Shown: positions 36,581-45,735, counted from the first letter of the stretch. The stretch is DNA of 64,000 nucleotides from Meandrina meandrites (GCA_963693305.1 OY855914.1:15109699-15173698), one strand, 5' to 3'. Notes: a model not told the origin generated them from the sequence alone. Made by a program: numbers and translations.

Positions 36581-36772
36581 TCAGACGCTGGTGGGAAGGA
36601 TTTTTTGGTCCTCAAGGTATTGTTTGAGATCAATGCTCCCTGCCATGACGGCGGTGAACTTCACGTAGTTCATCGCACTGCTGCTGGGGTCAGAAGTAAA
36701 ATTCTCTTTCACAACCTTTTTTGCGACCCAGCCGATGCCGGCGGCCAAACCAGTGATAGTAGCAGCATCCAT
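36581..36772 (-). CDS. Small Gly/Ala-rich protein, 63 residues, unknown
   Basis: Intact frame from ATG 36770-36772. A short hydrophobic N-terminus (AATITGLAAGIGWVAKKVV) is followed by a polar tail. It lies in the run of minus-strand small genes with 41 bases to the next. No family recognised; the position and intact frame argue that it is real. Confidence 0.55.
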   Translation of the reverse strand: MDAATITGLAAGIGWVAKKVVKENFTSDPSSSAMNYVKFTAVMAGSIDLKQYLEDQKILPTSV

Positions 36773-36849
36773 GATGGTTTTATCAAGCTTGTTTCTGACA
36801 TTATTTTTGCAAGTATAGAAATGGAAACATACAAAAGTTTGAATAAAAA

Positions 36850-37029
36850 TTAATTTGTCTCTTCTGCATCCGGGTCATCTTTCTCTTGCACTTCAACAAA
36901 ATTCGAATGGTCTTCTACCAACCTAATCAATGTATCAATTGTCTTGCAAGTAACATACCACCAAAAACTATAAACGACGAAGCCTGTTAAAAAATTGACA
37001 ACAAATGTTTGTGTTGGAAGTTGCACCAT
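36850..37029 (-). CDS. Small single-pass membrane protein, 59 residues, unknown
   Basis: A complete ATG-to-TAA frame, too short for routine ORF thresholds: ATG 37027-37029, stop 36850-36852. Residues about 7-24 are strongly hydrophobic (TFVVNFLTGFVVYSFWWYV) and the C-terminal third is acidic, ending EKDDPDAEETN. It sits in the row of minus-strand small genes with the same spacing. Function unknown. Confidence 0.55.
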   Translation of the reverse strand: MVQLPTQTFVVNFLTGFVVYSFWWYVTCKTIDTLIRLVEDHSNFVEVQEKDDPDAEETN

Positions 37030-37143
37030 ATTTATATAGAATAAGAAAAAAGTGTTTAATTGTTTTAATACATCATACGAATGCCTTTCCTCGGTTTCGG
37101 AAAGTCAACTATCTTCATATTAATATGATGACAGATATAATAT

Positions 37144-37637
37144 TCAATCCAAATGTTTTACACCTCTGGGCTGTGTCGCGCGAACAGGTTGTGGCTCAGC
37201 ACGTGCGGGCTCAGGTGTCTTTTTGCTGAATGCGGCCTTGAGCTCTTCGCGTTTGTAATAAATCCCGATCAGTGAAACGACTAAACTGGCAACAGCAAGC
37301 CATTGTGTGGTGCTGAGACTGCTATTTTTTCTACGGTACTCTTTGGTGTTTCGTCAATTTCTGTAGGCGGGGCTGGCTCAGGGGCCGGGGCGGCAGCCTT
37401 TGCATTGTTGTTTGCGATTATGACAGCAGCCTCAGCTGCGGCTTTTTTCTGTTGTTCACGTGCCCGCCGCGTTCTTTCAGCAACCAATTTGCCTGCAGCC
37501 ACATCCTTGGGATTTTTTGCACGCTGCAGGGCTGTAGTTGGAGTTGTAGTTGTTGCTTGCTGTGTGATATCGACCTGCAAATGTGCTGTCTGGGTCTCGC
37601 CCTGTGAATTTGCACTCTCGGATTGTTCGGTTGACAT
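37144..37637 (-). pseudogene. Ala/Lys-rich protein with C-terminal membrane segment, one frameshift
   Basis: From ATG 37635-37637 a 118-residue frame runs through a Q/T-rich N-terminus, an alanine-lysine-arginine helix (RTRRAREQQKKAAAEAAVI, about 55-75) and a proline-rich stretch, then stops at 37281. In the neighbouring frame, beginning where it stops making sense (about 37320), the sequence reads SSLSTTQWLAVASLVVSLIG, IYYKREELKAAF and a proline-rich tail to TGA 37144-37146. That is clearly the lost membrane anchor and tail. A single-base change separates the two. Unknown function; likely a virion or membrane protein. Confidence 0.6.
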
Positions 37638-37677
37638 TTTGAAACAAAGCGTATATGTTAAGCAAATAAAATAATGC

Positions 37678-38266
37678 TTAGAAATTACTCAGAATTTGTC
37701 TGCAAGTGTTCAGCAGTTGATGAGAATTGCTCAGGAATTTCTTCCAATTTTGCTTTGTCCTTTTTCTCCAAATGCGAGTTAAATCAATGTGCTTCGCCGT
37801 TATCAAAGCAGCAGAAATAGGAGCAAGAAATTTTCCATATTTTAAAGCGAGACGGCCAACAAAATCTGTCATTTCTTTGTAAATAATGTAGTCTTCTTTT
37901 AGTTCTTTTTTCATTGCATCAACGTCATCTATTTCAACAACCATTTCCAGGCCTCTTGTCAGAAGCGTAAGTAGGCTGTCAACCATGCTTTCGGTTGTCT
38001 TGCTGCCAATGAAGGTTTCATATCTCTTGTAGTACTTTTCAACTTCAAGTCAAGAGTTTCAACTGCTCATGTGTTAATTGCACTCCGATTGCCTCTTTGG
38101 TTTTGCCTGTTGATACAAGCACGGTCAGCTGCTCAGGAAGAGCAGGAATGTTAGGTCCGGGGACGGTTAAACTTGTTAAGTCTGGCACAATGCTACTACC
38201 AGCTGGGCCGCTTGACGGCTCGGCTTCCAGTAGGTTTATAACTTCTGCGAACTCTTGTTCACCCAT
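37678..38266 (-). pseudogene. Unknown Polinton protein of ~195 residues, split by one frameshift
   Basis: The upstream part (ATG 38264-38266, MGEQEFAEVINLLEAEPSSG...) ends LTHEQLKLLT with a TGA at 38045-38047. The downstream frame is open right after it, EKYYKRYETFIGSKTTESMV, and continues with LLTLLTRGLEMVVEIDDVDA to a stop at 37678. The open sequence before the apparent ATG at 37986, and its immediate continuity with the upstream frame, indicate one gene with a one-base shift near 38045. The second half is predicted helical. No family with a known role recognised. Confidence 0.6.
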
Positions 38267-38299
38267 TGTCACTATATATACAACTTTTATTTTTTTAAT

Positions 38300-38896
38300 T
38301 CAAAATGACTTAACCCCGTAGGGGTGGCGAAGCGAGAACACAAGATAAGAGAACTTTCGCTCTTTCAGCTTTGAAATCAGATCTTTGTACTCATCGTGGG
38401 AGAGTTCGCCGCCATAATCATCAAAGATCGCCTTCGTGGTTTTGGCCGAGGGAGTCTAAAATAAAACGATAGCCGCCACGTTCTCCCGGAAAGAAGGTGT
38501 GATGCTGGTTATTTTCTGGGTCAGCACCCAAATGCTGATGCCGATATGTCGAGCAGAAAAGCCAAGATTCACCAGCTGGCCTGTGCGCCCTTTCACATCT
38601 TTGGAGGCTGCGCGGTCATCGAGTATTATGAGCGTGTTGGTGCCCTCAAACAGCCAGCTCATGACATTCAAAAAATTTTCCACCTCGTGCTGCTTGCTTA
38701 TTATCACAAACATTCTTGGATCATTTTCACCAATTTGGAGGTAGGTCTTGTTGTGCGCGAATGTTGGGCAGATAAGCACAATGTAGTCGAACTTGCCACG
38801 GAAAGGGCCGTAGATGTGGTCTACTACAAACCTTGATTTGCCTGAATTTGTCGGCCCCACAATCAGAGCGTTGAAGGGTATCTTGCTCGGATCCAT
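38300..38896 (-). pseudogene. A32/FtsK-type genome-packaging ATPase with one in-frame TAG
   Basis: P-loop ATPase that would pump the element's DNA into capsids. The Walker A motif GPTNSGKS is at residues 14-21 and Walker B TLIILDD at 88-94, followed by the sensor-like VLTQK (about 124-128). This is the order of poxvirus-A32-like and Polinton ATPases. After residue 146 a TAG (38456-38458) interrupts, but the same frame continues without shift for 51 residues (FDDYGGELSHDEYKDLIS...) to TGA 38300-38302, giving the normal ~200-residue size. One point mutation therefore separates it from full length; both nucleotide-binding motifs lie before the stop. It lies upstream of the small genes and 5 bases from the capsid gene stop. 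Confidence 0.85.
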
Positions 38897-38901
38897 TTAT
38901 A

Positions 38902-40024
38902 TTAGTACTGCACAGATTCTAATTGCCTTCCTAATATATTCATCTGCGCGTCGCTGATTACGTAAATGTGGCAGTTCACCGAGCCGCTTGGTTTCCTCTC
39001 GAGCTCCAGCTGTACCCCATCCTTTGTGTTTACAAGTCGTGTTGCTTCCGTGCATCGAGTGGTCGGCCATGGAACGCAGATCGTCCGTTGTTGTACAGCC
39101 TGTTAGGCGAGCCGTTTACTGTTACACTAACTTTTGTCAGGTCTGGGTTAAAGTAAGCTTCTGACTGCCTTGCGCCAGCAGTATGGGGCTCGACAAAAAG
39201 TAGCAAGATGCCTTTGAGAGACCTTCTCTGCGGGTTAACTCTTAGATTCAGCCTTGTTTCACTGCCTTTTTTAAAGTTAACCACTTCGTCACGCTGAATG
39301 TGGTCATATGCAAATTCTTTGCCACTTGAGTACGTACTGTGGGCTTCATCTGCCAGTGTTTTGCTTCTTACCATCTCGTACTCCAGCTGGATGTTTGTCA
39401 GCTTGTATTTTAGTTTTGTTGGATCGGAGCCTATGACGACCCGATCGGCTGACGCAAGTGTCAGTTCAAACACAAGATCGTTGAATAGAGCCTGCGGATA
39501 AAAGGTCCCGTGGTCGTTCAAAATCTGGTGGTCAAGGCGGATCCTGTATTTGTTTCCGTAAATCCCGTTCAGTTTGATTTCTGCAGCGACGCCTGTAGTC
39601 TTATCACCCGCGTTTTAGCGAATTTTGTTGAGGTCCTCACTCTGGATTCCATCATGCAGCATGTTGTCGCGCTCCTCCTGCGATAGGAAGAGATCCTCGA
39701 ATATCTTGTAAATGTGGTAACCAACTGTGTCCTGCAGGATAGTACCAGAGTACTTCACAACAAGTTTGTCAACTAGTGCCTGACCAACATTGTCAACAAG
39801 AAAGTTATTGGCATGGCCTCCGCTCAAATCGATGTTGAAGCGCAGCGCAAGTGAGCCGGGAACAATGACCTCGTTTTCATTCAGTTTGGGCACCGAAACA
39901 TAGTTTCCTGCGGATTGGCTTCTGTGTGCTCGAAAGTGATGCGTTTCACCGTGCGCTCCGCTTTTAGAGCACCAAGAGTTTTCTCACTGCGTGTTGGTCG
40001 AAGGTTTTCCTGTACACCGTCCAT
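38902..40024 (-). pseudogene. mcp: Polinton-type major capsid protein, broken
   Basis: The structural protein of the putative capsid (double jelly-roll family). Pieces in order from ATG 40022-40024: about 45 residues to a stop near 39885; a shifted frame with LNENEVIVPGSLALRFNIDL and FEDLFLSQEERDNMLHDGIQ (39893-39615); then, after an in-frame TAA (39615-39617), continuous reading through HQILNDHGTFYPQALFNDLV and NPQRRSLKGILLLFVEPHTA to 39030. A further frame ends with VNTKDGVQLELE...ISDAQMNILGRQ and TAA 38902-38904. Disruptions are two frameshifts and one stop. Compared with relatives I recall, the stretch near 39050-39100 seems to have lost several tens of residues. It is divergent from the + strand gene at 40085. 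Confidence 0.75.
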
Positions 40025-40084
40025 TATTGTAAGGAATATAAAAATGTTCAATTAAAATTTCAATTGTAAATATAAAATCACGCG

Positions 40085-41469
40085 ATGGCAGAAAGTGGCG
40101 AATTTGGTATGGACCAACCAGATCTTGACCACGATATTGACCACGATGACGACGACGATGATGATGATGAACAAGAGGCCAACAGAACCCAGCCATTTCA
40201 GCCTGGCACAGCATCCACCCCCTACCATGGTAGTGAACAACATGAAATGCAAAGTATGCAGCACAAAAAGAGCGGACTTCCAGAAACATCATTTGATGAA
40301 AACATACCTTTGTTGGGGGGCCTTATTCATCAAGATGACAAACCAGCGCTTCTTGAAAGAGCAAGAGATTTTATTAAAAAGAGGTTTCCAAGAGTGGACT
40401 TCGGAAAATTAGGCCCAATCGGTTTCAGCAAAAAACCTGGCAATGAGACTACAATCGTTTCATTTGGAACAAAAGGTGGCGAGACTGACATTTTCAGAAA
40501 AGATGGGAAAGGTCTTCTCAAAAAATTCACAGACAAATTCAAAACATCCCTTGGTCCAGAAGCTGAATCTTTGATTGCTCAAGACAATGAAGAAATAAGA
40601 AATGCTCGCCAAAGATTAAGAGAAGCTGAAAAACAACGTAAAGAGGCCGAAAAACTAGCCTCTGAAAGAGAAAAAGCCGCCCAAGAAGTTCAAAATTTGA
40701 GAAACAAAAAAGAATGAGTTGATGCACAGATTGATGCGCACACTCAAGAACATGGCACAACAATTGAAAGTGAATCAGAACTGCGGAGACTGCAGCAACT
40801 GAAACAAAAAGTTGAAAAGGATTTTGAAACCTCAGTCGGCGGCTCTCGAGAAACAAGCAAAAACCAAATCCAAAGAACAAACCAGTGTCGACCAACTTAG
40901 AGCAAGCCTAGCCGCCAAAGAGAGCGAAAGAAACACCATGGAAGCGAGGCTCAACGACACAAGAACGTTGGATGAGCTGAAAGAGCAAGAAGCCGAACTG
41001 CAGCGCCAAAACGAGGAAGATCAGGCAGTTATCGACAATGAAGACGCCTTACCTTCTGATAAACAAGCCGCCGAAGGCCGCGTTGAAGAAAGACAAGAGG
41101 AGCTTGCTCGTTTAAGAACGCAGATTGATGAAAGAGAAAGAGCGCTTCCACAGTGAGAGGGTAAAGGAGATATTCAAAAAATATGGTGTGACTGTTACGG
41201 CTATCGTTCTTGCTGCCGGGGTCACATTTGGTGCAGTCATTGGCGCTATTACAAACGCTTTGAGAGCCACCGGTAAAGCGTTGGGAAAAGGTCTGAACGA
41301 TATTGGCTCAAAGGTTGCATCAGCTCTGCCAGGTCTTATTGGCTCAATTGTGAGCTTTCTTTTCAAAGCCGCCGGTCAAGCTATCGGTTTTCTTGCTGAG
41401 CACACCTGGCTGCTTATTTTGGCTGTGGTTGCCTTTCTTGTCGAAAAATACATCAAGAAGCGGCGTTAG
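40085..41469 (+). pseudogene. Coiled-coil protein with hydrophobic C-terminal domain, broken
   Basis: An N-terminal acidic patch (DLDHDIDHDDDDDDDDE, residues ~13-29) is followed by a basic globular part (LLERARDFIKKRFP). A long charged coiled coil runs from about 185 onward (NARQRLREAEKQRKEAEKLA) through a TGA at 40715-40717 (same frame continues VDAQIDAHTQEH...) and a frameshift near 40810. It resumes in the 40812-41156 frame, then shifts again near 41150 into a C-terminal Gly/Ala-rich hydrophobic domain (FKKYGVTVTAIVLAAGVTFG... HTWLLILAVVAFLVEKY), stop 41467-41469. I read these as one gene of about 460 residues. The architecture suggests a membrane-active or fibre-like virion protein; function unknown. 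Confidence 0.6.
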
Positions 41470-41822
41470 GGCATAAAGGTGTAAATAAAAGCCACAACCC
41501 CGATGGCAACAATAGCAATAGCAGCTTTGTTATTTTTGTGTGTTTCAGTGCTGAAACCTGCATTTGGTACTGGCTCATCAGGTGTTTTCTCTTCAGGCGC
41601 GGGTCCCTTTTCTTGCGTTGCTTCCTTGTGTATCGGGTTTGAGGGGTGGCTGTTTGGTGGGTTTATCTTTGATGGCCCTCCTGCCATTAGCTTTAGCGCT
41701 GCTTTTTTTGTGCTCGTATTCACTTCGTCGTTAACCCCGAGCTTCATACCTGGCATAGCTTGTTTGAGCTGGTTGTTGTAACCAATAACACTTCCCGTAT
41801 GTATTACCATCCGCGCAGGCAT
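41466..41822 (-). CDS. Single-pass membrane protein, ~118 residues, unknown
   Basis: Intact frame from ATG 41820-41822. It has a polar N-terminus, a proline/glutamate-rich middle (KGPAPEEKTPDEPVPNAG) and a C-terminal hydrophobic anchor (AAIAIVAIGVVAFIYTFMP). Its stop overlaps the stop of the + strand coiled-coil gene by two bases, and its start is four bases after the stop of the next gene on the same strand. The tight packing supports it as a real gene of the element. Confidence 0.6.
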   Translation of the reverse strand: MPARMVIHTGSVIGYNNQLKQAMPGMKLGVNDEVNTSTKKAALKLMAGGPSKINPPNSHPSNPIHKEATQEKGPAPEEKTPDEPVPNAGFSTETHKNNKAAIAIVAIGVVAFIYTFMP

Positions 41823-41825
41823 CAC

Positions 41826-43086
41826 CTAAGCCCCCGGACACACAGCAAGGTTAAGCCTTACCTTTGCCTCGTCGACAGCAAGTTGGTACCTTTGAACAGA
41901 CTTTTCCAGATCCGGTTGCCTTATTGAGTCTTCCACTAGCACAAGGAACTCACTTTGCGCTTCCTTTGCACGCCCTCCTGATCCAAGTATGCTGCTTCTA
42001 ACATTCACCTGTGAACCCAAAACACAGTAAACGAACGCCTCTATCGACTGGTTTATTCGCGCCAAACCCGCCTGGGTAAGACCTTCTGCTACACTGGGAC
42101 AAAACCAGTCTGCCTGTCCGTAGGCATCGTCATCCAGCTCGATATAATAAATCAAGTAACCATCTTTGCCTTTACCGCCTTCGTCTGAAAATTTGTTGAA
42201 ACCGGGGTAACTGGTTGGCGATTTAACTGGTCCAACGTATGAGGCATAGATGTAAACGCTTCCCAGGCCGTGGTTTTCGCCTCTTTTAAAACGAAAATCG
42301 CTTGACTCCGAACTCATTGCGTATTCTTTTGTATGAAGCAACGTCATACTTGTTGTTAAACTGGTCAAAAGTAGGGTCGCCAGGTAAAGCGCTTATGCTT
42401 TGTATTCCTCCCATCTGAAACAATATTCGCCTGACAGTAAAATATATATGGAACTTGTAAAAAGCTCGCACATTCGGTGGCAAAGGGATAGCAGAGTTGT
42501 CATCGAAAATTTCGCGACTGATACCACAGCCCGTTGTCGCGCACCAGACAGCAAAATTCAACTGCTGTGGCCAATATTTAATATTTGGGCCGGCTAGCCA
42601 TGTTTTGGACTCTTTCCCTGAATGGTGGGTGAGTTTGGTTTTTTGAAATATCTCTCTGAACTTTGTTGTGAAATACTGGTCCGGTGGTACGTAAATATTC
42701 AGTTGGTCATTAAATATTTTTTTCAAACTCGGTGCGGCATCATAAAAGCCAACAGCAGGAATGGGCAAAGAGTTTCCTTTTAAACCACTTGGTGTCAGCT
42801 GTTGCGGAAACCCTTCTGATGATTGGTCAACACCCAGCGCACTTTTCATTTCCGGGCTCCAATATTTGCTGTCTGAACCAAAAACGTCTATCAAATAGCC
42901 TGGCCCTGCTTTGAAATTAATTTCTGAGGTTGCTGTGTGGTCTTTGGCGAAATCGGTCTGTGGCTCAAACTTAGATTTATCAGCATTCGGGTATTTTGCA
43001 AGGAAAGTCTTCCAAGCTTTTTTTTCTGATACTTTGGCAATGCTGTCAGCTTGTGGTGTCTGAATCCATTTAAGAAGCGCAGACAT
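41826..43086 (-). pseudogene. Conserved Polinton protein of ~419 residues, one frameshift
   Basis: From ATG 43084-43086 the frame runs 266 residues (KAWKTFLAKYPNADKSKFEP ... WLAGPNIKYWPQQLNFAVWC ... YKRIRNEFGV). It then shifts near 42300 into the frame SSDFRFKRGENHGLGSVYIY ... RINQSIEAFVYCVLGSQVNV ... LAVCPGA ending at 41826. The protein looks globular with many aromatics and no membrane segment. I recall closely similar predicted proteins in cnidarian genomes beside Polinton capsid genes. A capsid-associated or virion role is plausible but not established. One base change is the only break. Confidence 0.6.
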
Positions 43087-43125
43087 GTTTCATATTTAAA
43101 CAAAATATTTTTCTCTAATTACAAA

Positions 43126-43793
43126 ATGGTTATTCTAACGCTAACTACAAAAGAAAATCCGCATACGGTATATTTTGACCAGCCTATTCAAAACCCTAGC
43201 TATATCCGGCTGCTTTCATGCTCACTCTACAATTCGTGGTTTAACTTAAAGAAAGAGGGGGCAATTACTTTGTTTGATGCTGACGAAAAGCCTTTCAAAG
43301 TTACTTTTTTGCAGGGCCATTATACACTCGATGCGTTGGCGAGTGAAATAAAACACAGTTTATCCAAACATAGGGTCCCATTGCTAACAGATATTTATAC
43401 TAGCGTTGGCCAGCTTGTAATCACAAATCCACAGTTTAAAAAGATTGTTTTTGATTCCAATTTAGGCAATTTACTCAATTTGAACACTTTTACATTGCCA
43501 TTAAAAAAGTTCATAAAAAGGCTGAATTCCGCAACGACCTATTACATACATTGCGATTTAGTTGACAAAGAACAGATTCTGTTAAATGGAAAACCGTCTA
43601 CTGTTTTACAAACTTTTGACATAACAGGGAAACCATTTGAAAATGTTTTTATCAAAGTGGCCCAGAACATGTCTTACGCGAAGTTTCTGCTGATAAACAT
43701 ATCACAAATATGACACTTTCAGTCAGGGACCAAAATAATAATCTGTTTGACTTCAACGGCATGCCTCTTCAGTTTCTAATTGAGATTAATTAA
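43126..43793 (+). pseudogene. Penton-like (minor capsid) protein, frameshift near the 3' end
   Basis: Start chosen at ATG 43126, the first after an AT-rich leader. The open frame has a pattern of short beta-type segments (MVILTLTTKENPHTVYF, SYIRLLSCSLYNSWFNL, KVTFLQGHYTLDALASEI). It is cut at TGA 43711-43713; the next frame supplies TLSVRDQNNNLFDFNGMPLQ and FLIEIN with TAA 43791-43793. The closing pattern, D-x-N-G followed by a hydrophobic strand, is what I recall from single-jelly-roll minor capsid proteins of Polintons, so penton is inferred from this and from context. Divergent from the 419-residue gene, whose start is 40 bases away. Confidence 0.5.
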
Positions 43794-43820
43794 ACAAAAA
43801 ATATTTTTGTAAATATAACC

Positions 43821-44444
43821 ATGTCATCCAACGTATTACCAAGTGCACCAGCTTATAGAGAAACAGAAACAGAAATGCAGACTACACTCTATCCAAACCT
43901 CCTCACAACACCAAATGCCGAGAATTTCAGGCTAACTGAGATTAGTAAATATTTGAGAGAAATAAACGGTGAAATTGAGAATTACAGACTTGTTCTGAAA
44001 AAATATATAAAAGTCCGGAAAGTGATTCACTATTCCGTTGTCTGTCTTGGCGCTATGACGACAGTTTTGTCTTCTGGGGCTGTTGCAACATCACTTACTG
44101 GTTTTGGCGCTTTGGTTGGAGTGCCATTAGGAGGTATTGCTATTTTTTCAGGAGGAACCTCTGCTGGGCTGTCTGTTATCAACAAAAAGCTTGAACGTAA
44201 AGTTAAGAAACACTCAAGAATCCATGCTCTGGCTGTTGCAAAACATGACTCGATAAACAGTTCTGTCTCACAAGCTCTGAATGATAATCATGTTTCTGAC
44301 ACGGAGTTTCAACTGATCACACGTGAAATGCATAAATATCGTCAACTTAAACAAAATTTACACTCACACTTCGCACAAAAACAAACAACTTCACGTCAGC
44401 CAGACGAGCCAGATGAGTCAGATCTTAAAAAAGATCAAAAATGA
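43821..44444 (+). CDS. Two-helix membrane protein, 207 residues, unknown
   Basis: Intact frame from ATG 43821. A polar N-terminus with a helical charged stretch (EISKYLREINGEIENYRLVL, about 40-60) is followed by two adjacent hydrophobic Gly-rich segments (VIHYSVVCLGAMTTVLSSGA and FGALVGVPLGGIAIFSGG, about 70-112). A basic helical C-terminus ends in an acidic tail. The hairpin-like membrane segment resembles pore- or apolipoprotein-L-like proteins in general shape only. It lies 28 bases after the penton-like gene on the same strand. Confidence 0.6.
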   Translation: MSSNVLPSAPAYRETETEMQTTLYPNLLTTPNAENFRLTEISKYLREINGEIENYRLVLKKYIKVRKVIHYSVVCLGAMTTVLSSGAVATSLTGFGALVGVPLGGIAIFSGGTSAGLSVINKKLERKVKKHSRIHALAVAKHDSINSSVSQALNDNHVSDTEFQLITREMHKYRQLKQNLHSHFAQKQTTSRQPDEPDESDLKKDQK

Positions 44445-44550
44445 AATAAGAGAAGAGTTTATAAAAAAAACTCGCGGTGTCCAGCACAAATTTCAATTAA
44501 CTTTTGAGGGAAAAAGCAGAAAATTTTCTCTGAGTCTTACAAAAAAATAG
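44413..44550 (+). CDS. Small basic protein or frameshifted tail of the preceding gene
   Basis: ATG 44413 opens 45 residues (MSQILKKIKNEIREEFIKKT ... FSLSLTKK) overlapping the end of the membrane protein gene by 32 bases in another frame. The sequence looks protein-like (helix then two strands). It is either a short overlapping gene or the original C-terminus of the preceding gene after a frameshift. Last recognisable coding sequence of the element. Confidence 0.4.
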   Translation: MSQILKKIKNEIREEFIKKTRGVQHKFQLTFEGKSRKFSLSLTKK

Positions 44551-45084
44551 GTGAATGCGTTACAAGTGCGTTACCTTCACGCGTGACATTGTATGACGGC
44601 TCGACTGGTGCTTTTAATTAACATTTGAAAAAAAGATTTTTAATTATATTTCAAATCCTGATAGTGGTAACACATTTCATTTCTTTTCTTGTGAATGAAT
44701 ATTTCACACCGGCATGCCTTAGAGAGGTTAGAGATATAACACGCGAAGTTGTTCAGTGTTTGAAAGAAAAAGAGAAGCCATAAGCGGTTTCCCGCCATTA
44801 TGCACGTATTGCGTGCCATTAATTAACACTGGTTTCACGCCGTCATGCACGTGTACCCATGCATGTAGTTTTTCCTGTCTCGTGTTATTGGCACGTGTAA
44901 CAGAACGTTCTTGACAAGTTTCACGTGTTTTGATTGTCATGCTTGGCGAAGCGGGAAAACCCCCTTGCTTTAGTTACAGGTAATTTCCCCGTAATCTATT
45001 TTTGTCATGATGCAATTGCCATATGAGCCAATCAAAGGTAAAAACCGTGACTTTATAATATTTTGCATAAGCTGTTCTTGTCAG

Positions 45085-45440
45085 ACGAAGCGAGAATGGC
45101 CGATGCGTGAAGATGTTTATCAAGCCTTCTTTAATCGAAAAAATAGGAAGCTTTTAACTCAGTTTATCGACATGAATCATTTCTTGATGCCTTACGAGGG
45201 CCCGATTAATGAAACTGCGAGAAATGAAGAACAGCGGATACAACTTTAGCGTTTGCCAAACTGAGCTAAACGAAGGCAAGTATGGCCGATGCGTGGAGGC
45301 GTTTATCAAACCTTCAATCGAAAAAACTAAGAAGCTTTAACAACATAATCATTTCAAGATGCCTTGCGATGCCGCGATTAATGAAGAACAGCCGATACGG
45401 CTTTAGCGTTAGCCAAACTGAACCAAACGAAGGCAAGTAA
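45085..45440. repeat. Tandem duplication of ~180 bp
   Basis: The segment AATGGCCGATGCGTGAAGAT...GCCAAACTGAGCTAAACGAAGGCAAG (about 45093-45277) is followed by a related segment TATGGCCGATGCGTGGAGGC...GCCAAACTGAACCAAACGAAGGCAAG (about 45279-45436) with a ~25-base deletion. The first copy contributes to an 80-residue open frame (45007-45249) that I cannot assign. Confidence 0.7.
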
Positions 45441-45454
45441 ACAGACCGGTACAC

Positions 45455-45735
45455 GTCAGCACATTGGAATGCAAAATGGGTTACGCATAACCCAAAAACT
45501 TGACCAAATTCCGTCAAGTGACGTCATCACATTGGCATGCAAAATGGGTTACGCGTAACCCAAAATCTTGTGTGAATTCAGTCAAGAAACAGACTTCACA
45601 CGTCATCACATTGGCATGCAAAATGGGTTACGCGTAACCCAAAATGACCGAAATAAGACAAGAAACAGACTTCACACGTCATCACATTGGCATGCAAAAT
45701 GGGTTACACGTAACCCAAAATGACCGAAATAAGAC
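45455..45735. repeat. Four tandem ~76-bp units each with a 16-bp palindrome GGGTTACGCGTAACCC
   Basis: Palindromes are at 45478-45493 (one base changed), 45546-45561 (perfect), 45625-45640 (perfect) and 45701-45716 (one base changed). Each is preceded by CACATTGGCATGCAAAAT or a close variant, and most by CACACGTCATC. Spacing is 68, 79 and 76 bases. This looks like an array of protein-binding sites beside the Polinton-like genes; whether it belongs to the element is not known. Confidence 0.85.

Larger units (their letters stand above)
31201..44550. mobile_element. Polinton/Maverick-like (polintovirus-type) element, coding part
   Basis: A compact block of 15 genes with almost no spacers: DNA polymerase B, DDE integrase, A32-type ATPase, double-jelly-roll-type major capsid protein, penton-like protein and several small membrane or coiled-coil proteins. 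This complement defines the group. GC content and codon use are clearly richer than the AT-rich flanks. Order is polB(+), integrase(-), small genes(-), ATPase(-), MCP(-), coiled-coil(+), small(-), 419-residue gene(-), penton-like(+), membrane protein(+). I did not find the expected long terminal inverted repeats with a 6-bp TSD on either side, nor an adenain-type maturation protease. At least six genes are disrupted, so this copy is not competent. Confidence 0.85.

Noticed and set aside
37303..37674. 123-codon plus-strand Ala/Val-rich frame
   Set aside because: Antisense shadow of the alanine-rich minus-strand gene.
38097..38836. Plus-strand frames opposite the ATPase and its neighbour
   Set aside because: Antisense shadows; the minus strand carries the Walker motifs.
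44728..45249. Frames of 70-80 codons beyond the last Polinton-like gene
   Set aside because: No domain, within or beside a tandem duplication, and the related copy has lost the frame.
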